The notes under the pieces are model-generated. The model saw only the letters and a list, made by a program, of their open reading frames with translations, did no database searches and was not told where the DNA came from. A program made the position numbers and the translations under genes. Below are positions 9,801 through 18,653 of a stretch of DNA of 64,000 bases, piece after piece (the first letter of the stretch is position 1; each line of letters starts with the position of its first letter). Source of the DNA: Pseudomaricurvus albidus (GTDB lineage Bacteria; Pseudomonadota; Gammaproteobacteria; Pseudomonadales; Cellvibrionaceae); contig NZ_JAHKRS010000007.1 of assembly GCF_018863235.1 (NCBI RefSeq), forward strand, positions 124,001 through 188,000. The letters are read 5' to 3'.

Positions 9801-12369
9801 CGATAATATCGTTAATTATATTAGAGGCGATGACTCCATCTCGGGTTACCGTACTAGATCTGTAGACTTCGATAGTGATGGTGCCGAAGAAGTATGGCGA
9901 ATCGGAGATCTGATTCATTCGGCACCTGCTTCGGTGAGTAGTCCGGGAGCTTCTTTTGACTCTTTGTACAATGACGATACTTATACCCAATATCGGATAG
10001 ACTACAGGAATCGTCGTCAGGTTATTTATGTCGGTGGCAACGATGGTATGTTGCACGCGTTTAACGCAGGTTTTTATCGTTCGTCGGACAACTCCTTTCA
10101 AACACAATCCAGTGCTGGCTCAGAAACGGCACATCCCCTGGGGGCGGAGTTGTGGTCTTATGTTCCGATGGCAGTTTTGCCTCATCTGCAATGGTTAACA
10201 TCCCCGGATTACAGCCATGTGTACTATGTCGATGGTTCTGCACGGGTTTATGACGTTAACATCTTTCCTGATGACGACGATCATACGAATGGTTGGGGAA
10301 CCATTCTTGTGGTTGGTATGCGCTTTGGCGGCGGGGATTTCGAAATTGATCCCAACTCGGATGAAACCGGACCAGATGCCGACAATGATAATGTAACGAT
10401 TCGTTCTTCTTACCTCATTTTCGATATCACCAATCCAGAGACTGAGCCCAGACTGTTGGCCGAGTTACAGGCTCCACCTGCTGACCTGATGTCATTGTCT
10501 TTAACTGAAGGTGGTGACAGCTACACCAGCCCTCCAACCGTGACAGTGTCTGGTGACGGTGTTGGTGCTGAAGCTGTAGCGACCTTAGCTCCTACTGGAA
10601 GTTTGTTGTCTTTAACTATTGAAAGTGGTGGTAAGGGATACAGTGTTGGAGATTCACTGTCGATATCCGGTGACGGTGCGGGTGCTTCTGTAGTCGTAAC
10701 ATCGGTGGGAGCAGGAGGAGAAATTACAGGGGTTTCGATAAATGATACCGGTTCCGGTTATACCCAGTTGTCTGTTACTGCCGAGCAAAGTGATTCGGAA
10801 GCAACCTTTAGTTATTCTTTAGGGAATGGATCAAATAGCGACAAACTGAAGGCGTTAAATGTTATCGATGGAGGTGTAGGCTACTCTGTTGGCGATGTAA
10901 TTGCTTTCTCTGGAGATGGCTCCGGTGCATCCGCATCCGTGGCCACTGTTGATGCCAGTGGAGCTATCACATCGGTCACAATCGATAACGAGGGTAGTGG
11001 GTACTCTTCAATCTCGATCGATTCTGTGACACGTTCCGATACCAGCTTCACTGCGGTAATATCTGCAACCTTGGGTTATTCTGTTGCCTCAGTTGATATT
11101 GTTGATCAAGGGGCTGGTTACACCTCAGCTACGGTGGATATTGAGTCAAGTACAGGAACTTCTGCGACAGCATCTGTTTCTTTTGATTCCATTACCTGGG
11201 GGTTTACCACTTCCAAACCTGTAGTGGTAAAACGAAGAACACCAGGTGATACTGGGAGCTATTCGAACCCTGGTGATAATGACTGGTATCTGGTGTTCGC
11301 ATCAGGCCCTAAAGGCCCCGATGCATTGTCCAACGCTGTAAGTAACGATACAGGCAGGCTGCTGTTTTACGATTTGAATGATATGGAATTTATTGCCAGC
11401 GTTCCTTTTGATTCAAACAGTTTTGGTGGGGATTTGGCGACCATTGATTGGGATGGTGACTATCAGGACGATGCTGTGTATTTTGGCGCTGTACAAGATA
11501 ATGCTGGAACCCAGTCTGGAGCCCTGAAACGTTTGGATTTGTCCTTTAGTCCGATCAGTGGTTCCAGTATGACAAATCTCATCAACACCAATAATCCGGT
11601 TGTTGAGACTCCAAGACTTGAAAGGGATTCATTCCAAAATAAGTGGATTTATGCCGGTACGGGACGCTATTTGGTCCCTGATGATAATACTACGACACAG
11701 ACTCAGTATTATTACGGCATTATTGAGCCAGATCCCGCCGCTGGGGTAAGTGTAAATAATATGGTGGATGTCACAGACATTCAGGTATTTACAGAAGATG
11801 CGACCAGTTTTACCACAGTGAATTCTGTCAGATCATGTGAAGCGCCTTGTGCTGATGGCGGCAGTGATGTCGTAGTTAATGGCGTGACTGTTGGCACTTG
11901 GCAAGAGCTCCGAACAGAGATTCTGAAAACTGAAGGTTGGTATCGTGAGTTGACTTTGTCACCTACAAACTCTGGTGCAGCTCGTCAGGTCGGAGCGTCA
12001 AACCTAGTGGGAACAACCTTGTTATTCAGCGAATATGCGCCGTCTATGGATCAGTGTTCTCCTATCGGTTATTCACGTATAAATGCCTATCATTTCCAGA
12101 CTGGCACGGCCTCACCCTATGCACCTGTTGGTGTAAACACTAATTACACTCATAATGATGGGGATCTGGTTCTGACAGATACAGGTATCAATCAAGGGCT
12201 CGCTTTATTGGGTGGTGATGGTCAAGGCGTTTCCGATGATGCTCAGGGTAGCGGCGTTTCTGTGGATGATAAAAGCGTCTTGAGTGATCCAAACCTTCAG
12301 GGCGAACCGGCTGCCTATGGTCGCCAGTCCTGGAGGGAGGTCAAGGTCGATTGGGATGGCGATTTTTAA
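6829..12369 (+). CDS. pilY1: Type IV pilus tip adhesin / biogenesis factor PilY1
   Basis: Exported, calcium-modulated tip protein of type IV pili, needed for pilus extension and surface sensing. At 1846 residues it is longer than the roughly 1160 of P. aeruginosa PilY1. A signal peptide (VPAVMVGFTLLIASLLAWGQQ) follows three possible ATG starts (6829, 6847, 6862). I see no MIDAS-type VWA domain in the N-terminal half. Two calcium-type loops are clear: D746-x-D-x-D-G-x-x-D754, and an EF-hand-like D950-V-D-G-D-G ... E961. The C-terminal PilY1 propeller starts near residue 1045 (QVIYVGGNDGMLHAFNAGFY). About 230 residues of GxGY repeats (1222-1452) are inserted within the propeller. Part of the minor-pilin operon. 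Confidence 0.93.
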   Translation: MNRASIMNNISMKANVPAVMVGFTLLIASLLAWGQQTASDYESQPPILSVGGSSKVLLALSNDHQLYFKSYSDYDDLDFDGTVETTYTHSIDYVGYFDPYKCYTYNNARFEPVSESSSKYCSGNWSGNFLNWASMTRIDQIRKVLYGGFRRVDTDSLTVLERTFLTNDAHSFAKYYDGNDIARLTPYTPANLGLGTQSSGLTFCNTTVVSSGESQKIDANVHPPLLRVVRGNYSLWASGERFQCRFRDEITNSTYGLNKNTADLSGINAYSDSPSKATAQVADLNVRVSVCVNGLEEDNCKAYPTSTHQKPVGVLQKFGDEEEIEFGLLTGSYTKNKSGGVLRKNVSSFTDEVNVTTDGTFKSTPANGGIVNTLNKFRLARYRFGPGADTDGRYNDDDSCPWGQSEFDNGKCTNWGNPFSEIMLECYRYFAGKDASPEYNTSDADIISGLTTATWNDPVNSDSACSELSIIAFNASTSSYDTDQLDRVTDLQTTETAAALTNKVGDLEGITGNDYFVGEVVGGETNQLCTAKTVSGLGAVKGTCPDAPRLEGGYHSAGIAYHVYQTDIRPDLPGTQGVNTYAVSLAPSVPVMEVPVPSSDSVVTILPACRNATTNPNTNCALVDFKIISLPEEVSGTVTAKYYVNWEDSEQGGDFDQDMHGVIDVSVTSTKVIVKTTIIGVSTPDTMQFGYVISGTDMDGYHAHSGTSGQVISNSPSSQEYDISASTASLLKDPLFYTAKYGKFNDIDGDGVPDSNDEWDVKNVSGELVSGGDGLPDNYFPVTNPLQLEASLDAVFNEIGINVVSSSAAAVVANTGSGSGAIYQSSYYPKYQASATDYISWPGMLHALFRDENGYFREDTDGDKTLDGYATDYRVEFFYDQSEQQTKVNRYSSANGGDTFTLVDTIDFEDFVAIWNARDELAKLSNAQARTQRTYTSSANTGRFIKTGIDVDGDGTVQPDEVVDFDTSALDPDVNQLYRYFGLKSTNKDEVDNIVNYIRGDDSISGYRTRSVDFDSDGAEEVWRIGDLIHSAPASVSSPGASFDSLYNDDTYTQYRIDYRNRRQVIYVGGNDGMLHAFNAGFYRSSDNSFQTQSSAGSETAHPLGAELWSYVPMAVLPHLQWLTSPDYSHVYYVDGSARVYDVNIFPDDDDHTNGWGTILVVGMRFGGGDFEIDPNSDETGPDADNDNVTIRSSYLIFDITNPETEPRLLAELQAPPADLMSLSLTEGGDSYTSPPTVTVSGDGVGAEAVATLAPTGSLLSLTIESGGKGYSVGDSLSISGDGAGASVVVTSVGAGGEITGVSINDTGSGYTQLSVTAEQSDSEATFSYSLGNGSNSDKLKALNVIDGGVGYSVGDVIAFSGDGSGASASVATVDASGAITSVTIDNEGSGYSSISIDSVTRSDTSFTAVISATLGYSVASVDIVDQGAGYTSATVDIESSTGTSATASVSFDSITWGFTTSKPVVVKRRTPGDTGSYSNPGDNDWYLVFASGPKGPDALSNAVSNDTGRLLFYDLNDMEFIASVPFDSNSFGGDLATIDWDGDYQDDAVYFGAVQDNAGTQSGALKRLDLSFSPISGSSMTNLINTNNPVVETPRLERDSFQNKWIYAGTGRYLVPDDNTTTQTQYYYGIIEPDPAAGVSVNNMVDVTDIQVFTEDATSFTTVNSVRSCEAPCADGGSDVVVNGVTVGTWQELRTEILKTEGWYRELTLSPTNSGAARQVGASNLVGTTLLFSEYAPSMDQCSPIGYSRINAYHFQTGTASPYAPVGVNTNYTHNDGDLVLTDTGINQGLALLGGDGQGVSDDAQGSGVSVDDKSVLSDPNLQGEPAAYGRQSWREVKVDWDGDF
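10492..11187 (+). repeat. Six-unit GxGY repeat block inside pilY1
   Basis: Codes for about six imperfect units of roughly 40 residues, each shaped like 'S(L/V)xIxxGGxGYSxGDxxxxSGDGxGAxAxV'. GY tips are seen in GGDSYTS, GGKGYSVGD, GSGYTQ, GGVGYSVGD, GSGYSS and GAGYTS, and SGDGxGA is shared by three units. The block splits a PilY1 phrase that is normally continuous: LLAELQAPPADL before it and WGFTTSKPVVVKRR after it. The type resembles beta-strand repeats of phage fibres and bacterial adhesins, which is recalled knowledge and not a search result. Confidence 0.85.
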
Positions 12370-12390
12370 AAATGATAAAAGAGTAACGAG

Positions 12391-12846
12391 ATGACTCATA
12401 ATTTACAGAAAGGCTTTACGTTGATCGAATTGATGATTGTGGTTGTCATCATCTCGATCTTGGCGTCGATCGCAGTGCCTGCTTATCAAGACAGTGTGAA
12501 AAAATCCCGCAGGGCAGACGCAAAGGCAGCCTTGTCTGCAGCAGTACTGGCGCAGGAAAAAAGATTTTTTCAATTCAGTGGCTACGCCAATGATGTGGAT
12601 GAAATTGGTGGCGATGGTTCGGATAAATTACTTTCACCTGAAGGGTATTATCAGATAACTCTGAATATGAATTCAGGTACTGGCAGTTGTGTAGGTGGCG
12701 GTTCAGTTAAATATAATTGTTATACTCTCACAGCGACGCCTGTGGCCGGAGGGCCGCAGGCAGATGATACCGCTTGTACAACATTATCCATCACTCATCT
12801 AGGTGTTAAGTCGGCTACGGGAACTGATGCAGCTTCTTGTTGGTAA
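12391..12846 (+). CDS. pilE: Type IV pilin PilE-like minor pilin
   Basis: 151-residue class IVa pilin with a perfect prepilin site ([20 protein letters not shown], Phe +1, Glu +5), the helix continuing through [20 protein letters not shown], and a C-terminal disulfide region ([22 protein letters not shown]). It closes the fimT-pilV-W-X-Y1-E order of the minor-pilin operon, so it is the PilE minor pilin rather than the major subunit. It converges with the FimT-like gene on the other strand, with 23 bases between their stops and no clear terminator. Confidence 0.9.
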   Translation: MTHNLQKGFTLIELMIVVVIISILASIAVPAYQDSVKKSRRADAKAALSAAVLAQEKRFFQFSGYANDVDEIGGDGSDKLLSPEGYYQITLNMNSGTGSCVGGGSVKYNCYTLTATPVAGGPQADDTACTTLSITHLGVKSATGTDAASCW

Positions 12847-12869
12847 TTGCAGTAATGTGCCTTCGTCAG

Positions 12870-13460
12870 TTAACTGGGGCAGTGGATGGTTGAGTTTCCT
12901 TTATGGTGACTGTGGTTGCCAGTTAGGTAGAGTCTGCCAGCCATGTTCCAGCTGATTTTCCTTTCCAGTGATGGTTCATCAGGATTACACAATAAAAAGC
13001 TTCCCGTTAATGGAGCTTTTCCCAGAGGATCAATAATTACGTAGTTTTTGCCAAATCCAACTCTGGTCTGCAGGTTTCCACGTGAATGATTAAATTCATA
13101 TCGTTGTAGTGTCTCATCGTTATCTGGTTGGTAGTTGTTATTATTATCGACAAATAAAATTAACTGGTCTTTCCATTGCTTTTTGCAATGTAAACCATCA
13201 TCGCTACCACATAGCAGCACTCGTTGTGACCGGGTGGCGGCAAGGCTGCGAGCATGTTGCCAGGCTCTGAATACTGTACTGATACTGCTGTCAGCTTCAT
13301 TTTTGTTTAGTAAATGACTCATGCCTGGCAGAGCTGAAAGCAAAAGGATGCTGATGATCGTCAGACTGACCAAAAGCTCAAGTAACGTAAATCCCCGCGA
13401 ATTTTGCTGTGCAAAGTAGTTTGCCGAACAGCAAGAGACCAGGCCTGGTTGATCGGACAT
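12870..13460 (-). CDS. Second FimT/GspH-family minor pilin
   Basis: 196-residue pseudopilin with a longer leader (about 22 residues) before a prepilin cleavage site in SRGFTLLELLVSLTIISILLL (Phe +1, Glu +5), then a GspH-like domain (FRAWQHARSLAATRSQRVLLCGS, LILFVDNNNNYQPDND, LLCNPDE, CPS). A strong GGAGGGA site precedes the ATG. It lies alone, convergent with pilE and downstream of pilR on the same strand (about 80 bases away), so it may be read with pilSR or from its own promoter. It is not a copy of the fimT at 3974, since the globular sequences differ strongly. Confidence 0.85.
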   Translation of the reverse strand: MSDQPGLVSCCSANYFAQQNSRGFTLLELLVSLTIISILLLSALPGMSHLLNKNEADSSISTVFRAWQHARSLAATRSQRVLLCGSDDGLHCKKQWKDQLILFVDNNNNYQPDNDETLQRYEFNHSRGNLQTRVGFGKNYVIIDPLGKAPLTGSFLLCNPDEPSLERKISWNMAGRLYLTGNHSHHKGNSTIHCPS

Positions 13461-13543
13461 GGAATTCCCTCCTTGGAATTATGTCATGTCCAGATAAGTT
13501 TACGGTGTTAGATGTGCAACGTCTTCAGCCAGAAGACTGAAAG

Positions 13544-14914
13544 TCACTCCTCATCCACATCCAGCCCCAGCTTTTTCAATCGATACCGAAATGACCTGAA
13601 GGTGATGCCCAGTTTTTTCGCAGCGGCTGTGCGGTTCCATTTGGTCTTCTCGAGAGTTGCACAAATCACTTCTTTTTCGATTTCTTCGAGATAGTCATCC
13701 AGTGAATCGATGGCATCAGTCGGGTGGTCGTTTCGCTGTGTGAGACTGGTGGACGGTTGGGTTTCGGCGCGAGGCAGTTGCAGGTCTTCAAGCTGAATGG
13801 TGTCTTCATCACATAGGGTGAAGGCGCGCTCGAGAATGTTTTCCAGCTCTCTGACGTTTCCGGGGAAGGGGTATTGTTTGAGGGCCGCGAGGGTGTTTTT
13901 CGCCAAGGTCGGTGTGGGTAACCCGGCTTCTTCGGCAAAGCTTTTCAGGAAGTGATTGGCCAGCAGTTCGATATCTTCCTGGCGGTCTCTCAAGGGCGGT
14001 ATGTTTATCTGGATCACGTTAATGCGGTAATAGAGATCGTTGCGGAAGTGTTCACGCTGGACTTCCTGTGCCAGATCTTTGTGGGTGGCGCTCAGCACCC
14101 TTATATCTACCGGGATTTCGTGGTCGCAGCCAATAGGTCGAACGGCCTTTTCCTGAATTGCACGCAACAGTTTCACTTGCATATCCAGTGGCAGGTCGGC
14201 GACTTCATCCAGAAATAATGTGCCGCCGTTCGCGGCTTGAAACAGCCCTTGTTTGTCTCCGGATGCACCGGTGAAACTGCCCTTTTTGTGCCCGAAAAAC
14301 TCACTTTCCATCAGGTCTTTGGGAATGGCGCCACAGTTGACCGGGATAAAGGGACCGTCGGAACGCCCGCCTTGATAGTGAATGGCACGGGCTACCAGCT
14401 CTTTACCCGTGCCGGATTCACCACTGATATAAACGGGGGCCTGACTGCGGGAAACCTTGAGGATCTTTTTTCTGAGACTGTCGATGCTCTGAGTTTTACC
14501 AAGCAGTGGAGGACTGTTTTCAGAGTGGGTTTCCTGATGCGTGGTTTGACGCAGCGCTGTATTAATGAGGCTGCGCAAGTGCTCCAGTTCAACCGGTTTA
14601 GAAATAAAATCAAATGCACCGGCTTTCAGGGCGGCAATGGCGGTGTCCATGTTGCCATGGGCTGTGAATACGGCAACCGGCAGGTTGGCGTGATGCTTTT
14701 GCATCCACTTGACCAGTTCAATGCCGTCTCCATCAGGCAGGCGCAAATCCGTTAAACAAACGCTGTAGCTGTTATTGCTCAGGTATTCCATGCCTTCTTT
14801 GACGGTTGCCGCACAATCGACGTCGATGCCCATCCGAGACAGGGTGATGTCCAGCAATTCACGAATATCCGGTTCGTCATCAATAATAAGGGCTTGGGTC
14901 TTCGGCGTACTCAT
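13544..14914 (-). CDS. pilR: Type IV pilus sigma-54 response regulator PilR
   Basis: NtrC-family activator of pilA transcription with sigma-54. 456 residues: receiver domain (acidic pair IIDDEPD, phospho-acceptor D56 in CLTDLRLPDG, conserved lysine in FISKPVE), AAA+ domain with Walker A GESGTGKE and the sigma-54 contact loop as GSFTGA, Walker B GGTLFLDEV, and a Fis-type helix-turn-helix at the end (WNRTAAAKKLGITFRSFRYR). Starts six bases after the pilS stop. The major pilin gene, its expected target, is not in this window. Confidence 0.95.
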   Translation of the reverse strand: MSTPKTQALIIDDEPDIRELLDITLSRMGIDVDCAATVKEGMEYLSNNSYSVCLTDLRLPDGDGIELVKWMQKHHANLPVAVFTAHGNMDTAIAALKAGAFDFISKPVELEHLRSLINTALRQTTHQETHSENSPPLLGKTQSIDSLRKKILKVSRSQAPVYISGESGTGKELVARAIHYQGGRSDGPFIPVNCGAIPKDLMESEFFGHKKGSFTGASGDKQGLFQAANGGTLFLDEVADLPLDMQVKLLRAIQEKAVRPIGCDHEIPVDIRVLSATHKDLAQEVQREHFRNDLYYRINVIQINIPPLRDRQEDIELLANHFLKSFAEEAGLPTPTLAKNTLAALKQYPFPGNVRELENILERAFTLCDEDTIQLEDLQLPRAETQPSTSLTQRNDHPTDAIDSLDDYLEEIEKEVICATLEKTKWNRTAAAKKLGITFRSFRYRLKKLGLDVDEE

Positions 14915-14920
14915 GGGTAA

Positions 14921-16552
14921 TTAAAACATCCTGTCCGGGTGGGCAAAATCTATACGGAAACAGCTTTTCTTATCGCTGTCGCGGCAATAGCTGATGGCCG
15001 CATGATTGGCTTCGCACAATTCTCTGGAGAGATAAAGTCCCAGCCCGGAGCCTGTGGCTTCTGTGGTGTAAAAAGGTTCAAAAATATGCGATTGGCCATC
15101 TTCCGGTATCCCGTCGCCATCGTCAATAACCAGCAGGAAGGGCAGTTCTGTGATGGTGTCGATACCCAGCTTGAGTGTGACATGGGCCTGCCCGGTTGCC
15201 TGTTGACTATAACGCAGGCCATTGTCGACGAGGTTGGTCAAAACCTGGCTCAGATGGCTGATATCAATACGGGTGTGCACATTACTCTTAAGCAGGTCCA
15301 GGTCAATTTTGACGCTATCAGGACTGTTTTCCTGAAAATCGTTGATAAAACTCTGCAGCCATTGGCTAAGATTGATTTGCTCGGGCTTGGTGGGGCGCCT
15401 GCGAGACAGTTGCAGTACGTTTTCAATAATTTGATTTACCCGTTGTGCATTGGTGTCGATGATTTCAGTCAACCGGCGATCGGCGCGATCCAGATTGGGG
15501 GATTCGGCCAGAAGTTGTCCGGCGTGGCTGATGGCTCCCAGTGGATTGCGGATTTCGTGGGCAATGCTGGCGGTAAGACGCCCGAGGGAAGCCAGTTTGA
15601 TACTTTGGGCTTCGCGGTTAAGACTTCGGGCATCTTCTACAAAAATCAGCGTCTTGGCGGGATGGTCCTTGTCGGTCGCGAGATCGGCAAAGCGCAAACG
15701 GACTTCGGCGTTGGTCGTGCTGGGCTTTAAATTCGGAATCGTGGTCTGCGGGTGTTGTTGCCACTGATTTAGCTGATCTTCCAGCTCTGCGATATCGCTG
15801 AGCTGAAGGGACTGGCCGAACTGGGGCCAATTGAGCAGCTGTGTGGCCGATCGATTGATCAGATCCACCGAGCCGGATGGGTCCGTCACCACAATGCCGG
15901 TCTGCATTCGCTCGACAATCAGTTGTGCCAGACGCTGCAGATAGGCGGCATGTTCTGCCTGGGCCGTGGCCTCGGCCGCACTTGCCCGTAATTTCCCACT
16001 CAGATAATTAAACAACAGTGAGCAGGCGAACAGGATAATGCCCAGTGTTCCTGCGGCAAACAGACTGCGTTCATCACTGGTGGATGTCTGCATCATGTAA
16101 AGAGCCTGGGTTAACACCAACAGCGAACTCAGAGCCGCGAGAGCTGTACTGGCCTGGGTGTTCAGGCAGATACCACCGGTAGCGGCGGTTACCAGCAATA
16201 AGAAACCAAGTCCGCTGATCAGGCCCCCGCTGGCATGCATCAGCAGAACCAGGGCAACGATGTCGATAAAGAGAATGACAAAAATCTGCTCATTTGTGGG
16301 GGTAAAGCGTCGGCGCCAGAGAATTGCCAGAGTAAAGACATTCACCAATGCGTAAGTGGCGGAGGTGGCCAAAAATAACTCTGGATTTTGATCCCCGAGG
16401 ATATTGGGAGCCAGACGGGAAAAGAACATCAACAGCAGCAGCAAGCTCAATCCGACCCGGTAATAGGTGTAGATTTTCAGCAGAGGGTAGTTGATATCAT
16501 TTGAAGAGCTTTCAGGAGCAGAGTAACCGCTGTCAGCGTGTGTGTTTGTCAT
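14921..16552 (-). CDS. pilS: Sensor histidine kinase PilS
   Basis: Membrane kinase partner of PilR. 543 residues: about six N-terminal membrane segments (residues 30-190, from YRVGLSLLLLLMFFSRL on), a PAS domain around QLIVERMQTGIVVTDPSGSV, the His-kinase phospho-acceptor helix LTASIAHEIRNPLGAISHAG, and an ATP-binding domain with the N box VDNGLRYS, G1 DDGDGIPE and G2 GSGLGLYLS. First gene of the pilS-pilR pair, transcribed towards the pilin operon. Its ATG lies 210 bases from the divergent nadE. Confidence 0.95.
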   Translation of the reverse strand: MTNTHADSGYSAPESSSNDINYPLLKIYTYYRVGLSLLLLLMFFSRLAPNILGDQNPELFLATSATYALVNVFTLAILWRRRFTPTNEQIFVILFIDIVALVLLMHASGGLISGLGFLLLVTAATGGICLNTQASTALAALSSLLVLTQALYMMQTSTSDERSLFAAGTLGIILFACSLLFNYLSGKLRASAAEATAQAEHAAYLQRLAQLIVERMQTGIVVTDPSGSVDLINRSATQLLNWPQFGQSLQLSDIAELEDQLNQWQQHPQTTIPNLKPSTTNAEVRLRFADLATDKDHPAKTLIFVEDARSLNREAQSIKLASLGRLTASIAHEIRNPLGAISHAGQLLAESPNLDRADRRLTEIIDTNAQRVNQIIENVLQLSRRRPTKPEQINLSQWLQSFINDFQENSPDSVKIDLDLLKSNVHTRIDISHLSQVLTNLVDNGLRYSQQATGQAHVTLKLGIDTITELPFLLVIDDGDGIPEDGQSHIFEPFYTTEATGSGLGLYLSRELCEANHAAISYCRDSDKKSCFRIDFAHPDRMF

Positions 16553-16762
16553 GTTTATTTTGCTTAATCCGTTGGATTATCCGAAAATAGCCCATCCTCG
16601 CCGATGGCTACCCCAGGTAACTGCTTGCAGAATACAGATTCTGCCACATTGTCAGTCAATGGTCTGGCAAATTGGGCCGACATGCGTGAGTTTTTGCGTG
16701 TGCCAGGTCTGTTGGCCGCTGGGAAAAGCTGGTGAAAAAGAGTCATTCCGGAGTTAGAAAAT

Positions 16763-18391
16763 ATGCCAACCCTAAAGATTGTCATGGCCCAGGTAAACCC
16801 TTTAGTCGGGGACATTCAGGGAAATACCGAGCTGGTGATCGATACTGTCCGTCAGGCTGAATCCGAGCACAGCGCTGACATCGTTATTTTCCCTGAGCTG
16901 ACATTGACGGGGTATCCGCCTGAAGACTTGCTGTTGCGTGAAAGTCTCGAACTTCGGATTGATCGTGCTCTGGAGTCAATTTGCAGTGCATCACTGCAAG
17001 CCGCTGTGGTTGTTGGTTATCCGAGGGTGATGGCCGGTCGTGTGTTTAATATGGCTGGTGTGATTGACGGTGGTGAAATTACTGCCGAATACGCCAAGCA
17101 GCATCTCCCAAATTATAAAGTGTTTGACGAAAAACGTTATTTTGTCTCTGGTGACAGCCCTTGTATTGTGCGTTTAAAAGGCATCAAGGCGGCCGTCACG
17201 ATCTGTGAAGATATCTGGCAAGTTGAGCCCATGCATCAAGCCAAACAGGCCGGTGCTCAATTAATGCTCAACATCAATGCCTCCCCCTTCCATATCGGCA
17301 AAATCAATGAACGACGCAAGCTGTTGCATGAGCGTGCCCGTGAGGGGCAGATGCCGATTCTGTATGTCAACCAGGTCGGCGCTCAGGATGAATTAATATT
17401 TGATGGGGCGTCCATGGTGGTGGATGCCGAAGGTGAGGTCCGGGTGCAGGCGCCCAGCTACGAAGAGTTGCTGTTGCCGGTAACCATGGATGTCAGTGGC
17501 GGTGAATGTACTGTTCGCGATGGCAGTGTCACCCCTGAGCCCGAGCGTCTCGCCAGTGTCTACGAGGCGTTGGTGTTGTGCGTTCGGGACTACGTCAATA
17601 AAAACGGTTTCAAAGGTGTTGTACTGGGGCTGTCCGGTGGGATTGATTCCGCCCTGACCCTGGCCATTGCGGTTGATGCCCTGGGCAAAGACCGGGTGGA
17701 AGCAATCATGATGCCGTTTCGTTACACCTCTGATCTGAGTAAAAACGATGCCGCGGACGAGGCCCAGCGTCTGGGTGTGGCCTATCAGTCCATTTCCATC
17801 GAGCCCATGTTTGAGTCGTTTATGACGGCTCTTGAAGATGAGTTTGCCGGAACCTTGCGGGACACCACCGAAGAGAACCTGCAGGCTCGCTGTCGCGGTG
17901 TCGTGTTGATGGCCATTTCCAATAAAAAAGGCTATTTGGTGCTGACGACCGGCAACAAGAGCGAAATGGCTGTAGGTTATTCGACCCTGTACGGCGATAT
18001 GGCCGGCGGGTTTGATGTACTGAAGGATGTGCCGAAAGTTCTGGTGTTCGAATTGGCTCGCTATCGCAATACCATTGAAGAAGTGATCCCGGTCAGTGTG
18101 ATCGAGCGTCCGCCTTCGGCGGAGCTTGCTCCGGATCAGAAAGACGAAGACAGCCTGCCTCCCTATGAGGATCTGGATCGCATTCTGGAGCTGTATGTTG
18201 AGCGTGACTGCAGTGCCACAGCAATCATCGCTGAAGGCTTTGAGCCGGATGTGGTGCACCGTGTATTGCGTTTAGTGGACGTCAACGAATACAAGCGGCG
18301 TCAGGCGCCTGTCGGGCCGAGAATTACTGAGCGTGGCTTTGGTCGCGACCGTCGCTACCCGATCACAAACGGTTGGAAGATCGGGGATTGA
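16763..18391 (+). CDS. nadE: Glutamine-dependent NAD+ synthetase
   Basis: Converts deamido-NAD to NAD with ammonia taken from glutamine. 542 residues. The N-terminal nitrilase-fold glutaminase has its Glu in FPELTLTGYP, Lys in AKQHLPNYKVFDE and nucleophile C148 in VTICEDIW. The C-terminal synthetase domain has the P-loop S291-G-G-I-D-S296 and the NAD/ATP-binding KSEMAVGYSTLYGDMAGGF. Single-gene unit, divergent from pilS and ended by the terminator at 18431. Confidence 0.97.
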   Translation: MPTLKIVMAQVNPLVGDIQGNTELVIDTVRQAESEHSADIVIFPELTLTGYPPEDLLLRESLELRIDRALESICSASLQAAVVVGYPRVMAGRVFNMAGVIDGGEITAEYAKQHLPNYKVFDEKRYFVSGDSPCIVRLKGIKAAVTICEDIWQVEPMHQAKQAGAQLMLNINASPFHIGKINERRKLLHERAREGQMPILYVNQVGAQDELIFDGASMVVDAEGEVRVQAPSYEELLLPVTMDVSGGECTVRDGSVTPEPERLASVYEALVLCVRDYVNKNGFKGVVLGLSGGIDSALTLAIAVDALGKDRVEAIMMPFRYTSDLSKNDAADEAQRLGVAYQSISIEPMFESFMTALEDEFAGTLRDTTEENLQARCRGVVLMAISNKKGYLVLTTGNKSEMAVGYSTLYGDMAGGFDVLKDVPKVLVFELARYRNTIEEVIPVSVIERPPSAELAPDQKDEDSLPPYEDLDRILELYVERDCSATAIIAEGFEPDVVHRVLRLVDVNEYKRRQAPVGPRITERGFGRDRRYPITNGWKIGD

Positions 18392-18430
18392 TGCCCTTTC
18401 GGTAGATTCTCGTGATAGAACTACAGACAC

Positions 18431-18456
18431 AAAAAAGCGCCTTTCGGCGCTTTTTT
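18431..18456 (+). terminator. Rho-independent terminator after nadE
   Basis: Stem AAAAAAGCGCC / GGCGCTTTTTT with a TTTC loop. The flanking A and T runs make it symmetrical, so it could stop transcription from both sides. Confidence 0.92.
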
Positions 18457-18523
18457 GATTTTGGCGGGAATCGTTGGCAGGTAATCAGCCCAAGGGTGTC
18501 GCTAGAGTGCACCCTATCTACAT

Positions 18524-18620
18524 CGTCATTGCGAGCGTAGCGCGGCAATCCATCTACGTGTGGCAGAATGCACGTTACAATGTGCCAAACATGGATCGCC
18601 GCGCTACGCTCGCAATGACG
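18524..18620. repeat. REP-like palindrome, copy A
   Basis: Two arms of 30 bases, starting CGTCATTGCGAGCGTAGCG and ending with its inverse, pair with a single mismatch around a 37-base loop. The same family recurs at 29550-29648 (full) and as right-arm copies at 43057-43093 and 44171-44281. The location, between a terminator and a convergent gene, is typical of REP/BIME-type intergenic repeats. Confidence 0.85.
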
Positions 18621-18653
18621 GGGTTCTAGAGTCGGTAGTTAATCCAGCTGTGA

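Noticed and set aside
14939-15730. 263-codon frame antisense to pilS
   Set aside because: Opposite conserved kinase sequence; translation is unlike any protein family.
16564-16815. 83-codon minus-strand frame between pilS and nadE
   Set aside because: Overlaps the nadE start on the other strand and has no recognisable sequence.
17393-18259. 288-codon frame antisense to nadE
   Set aside because: Shadow of a conserved enzyme gene, no ribosome site.
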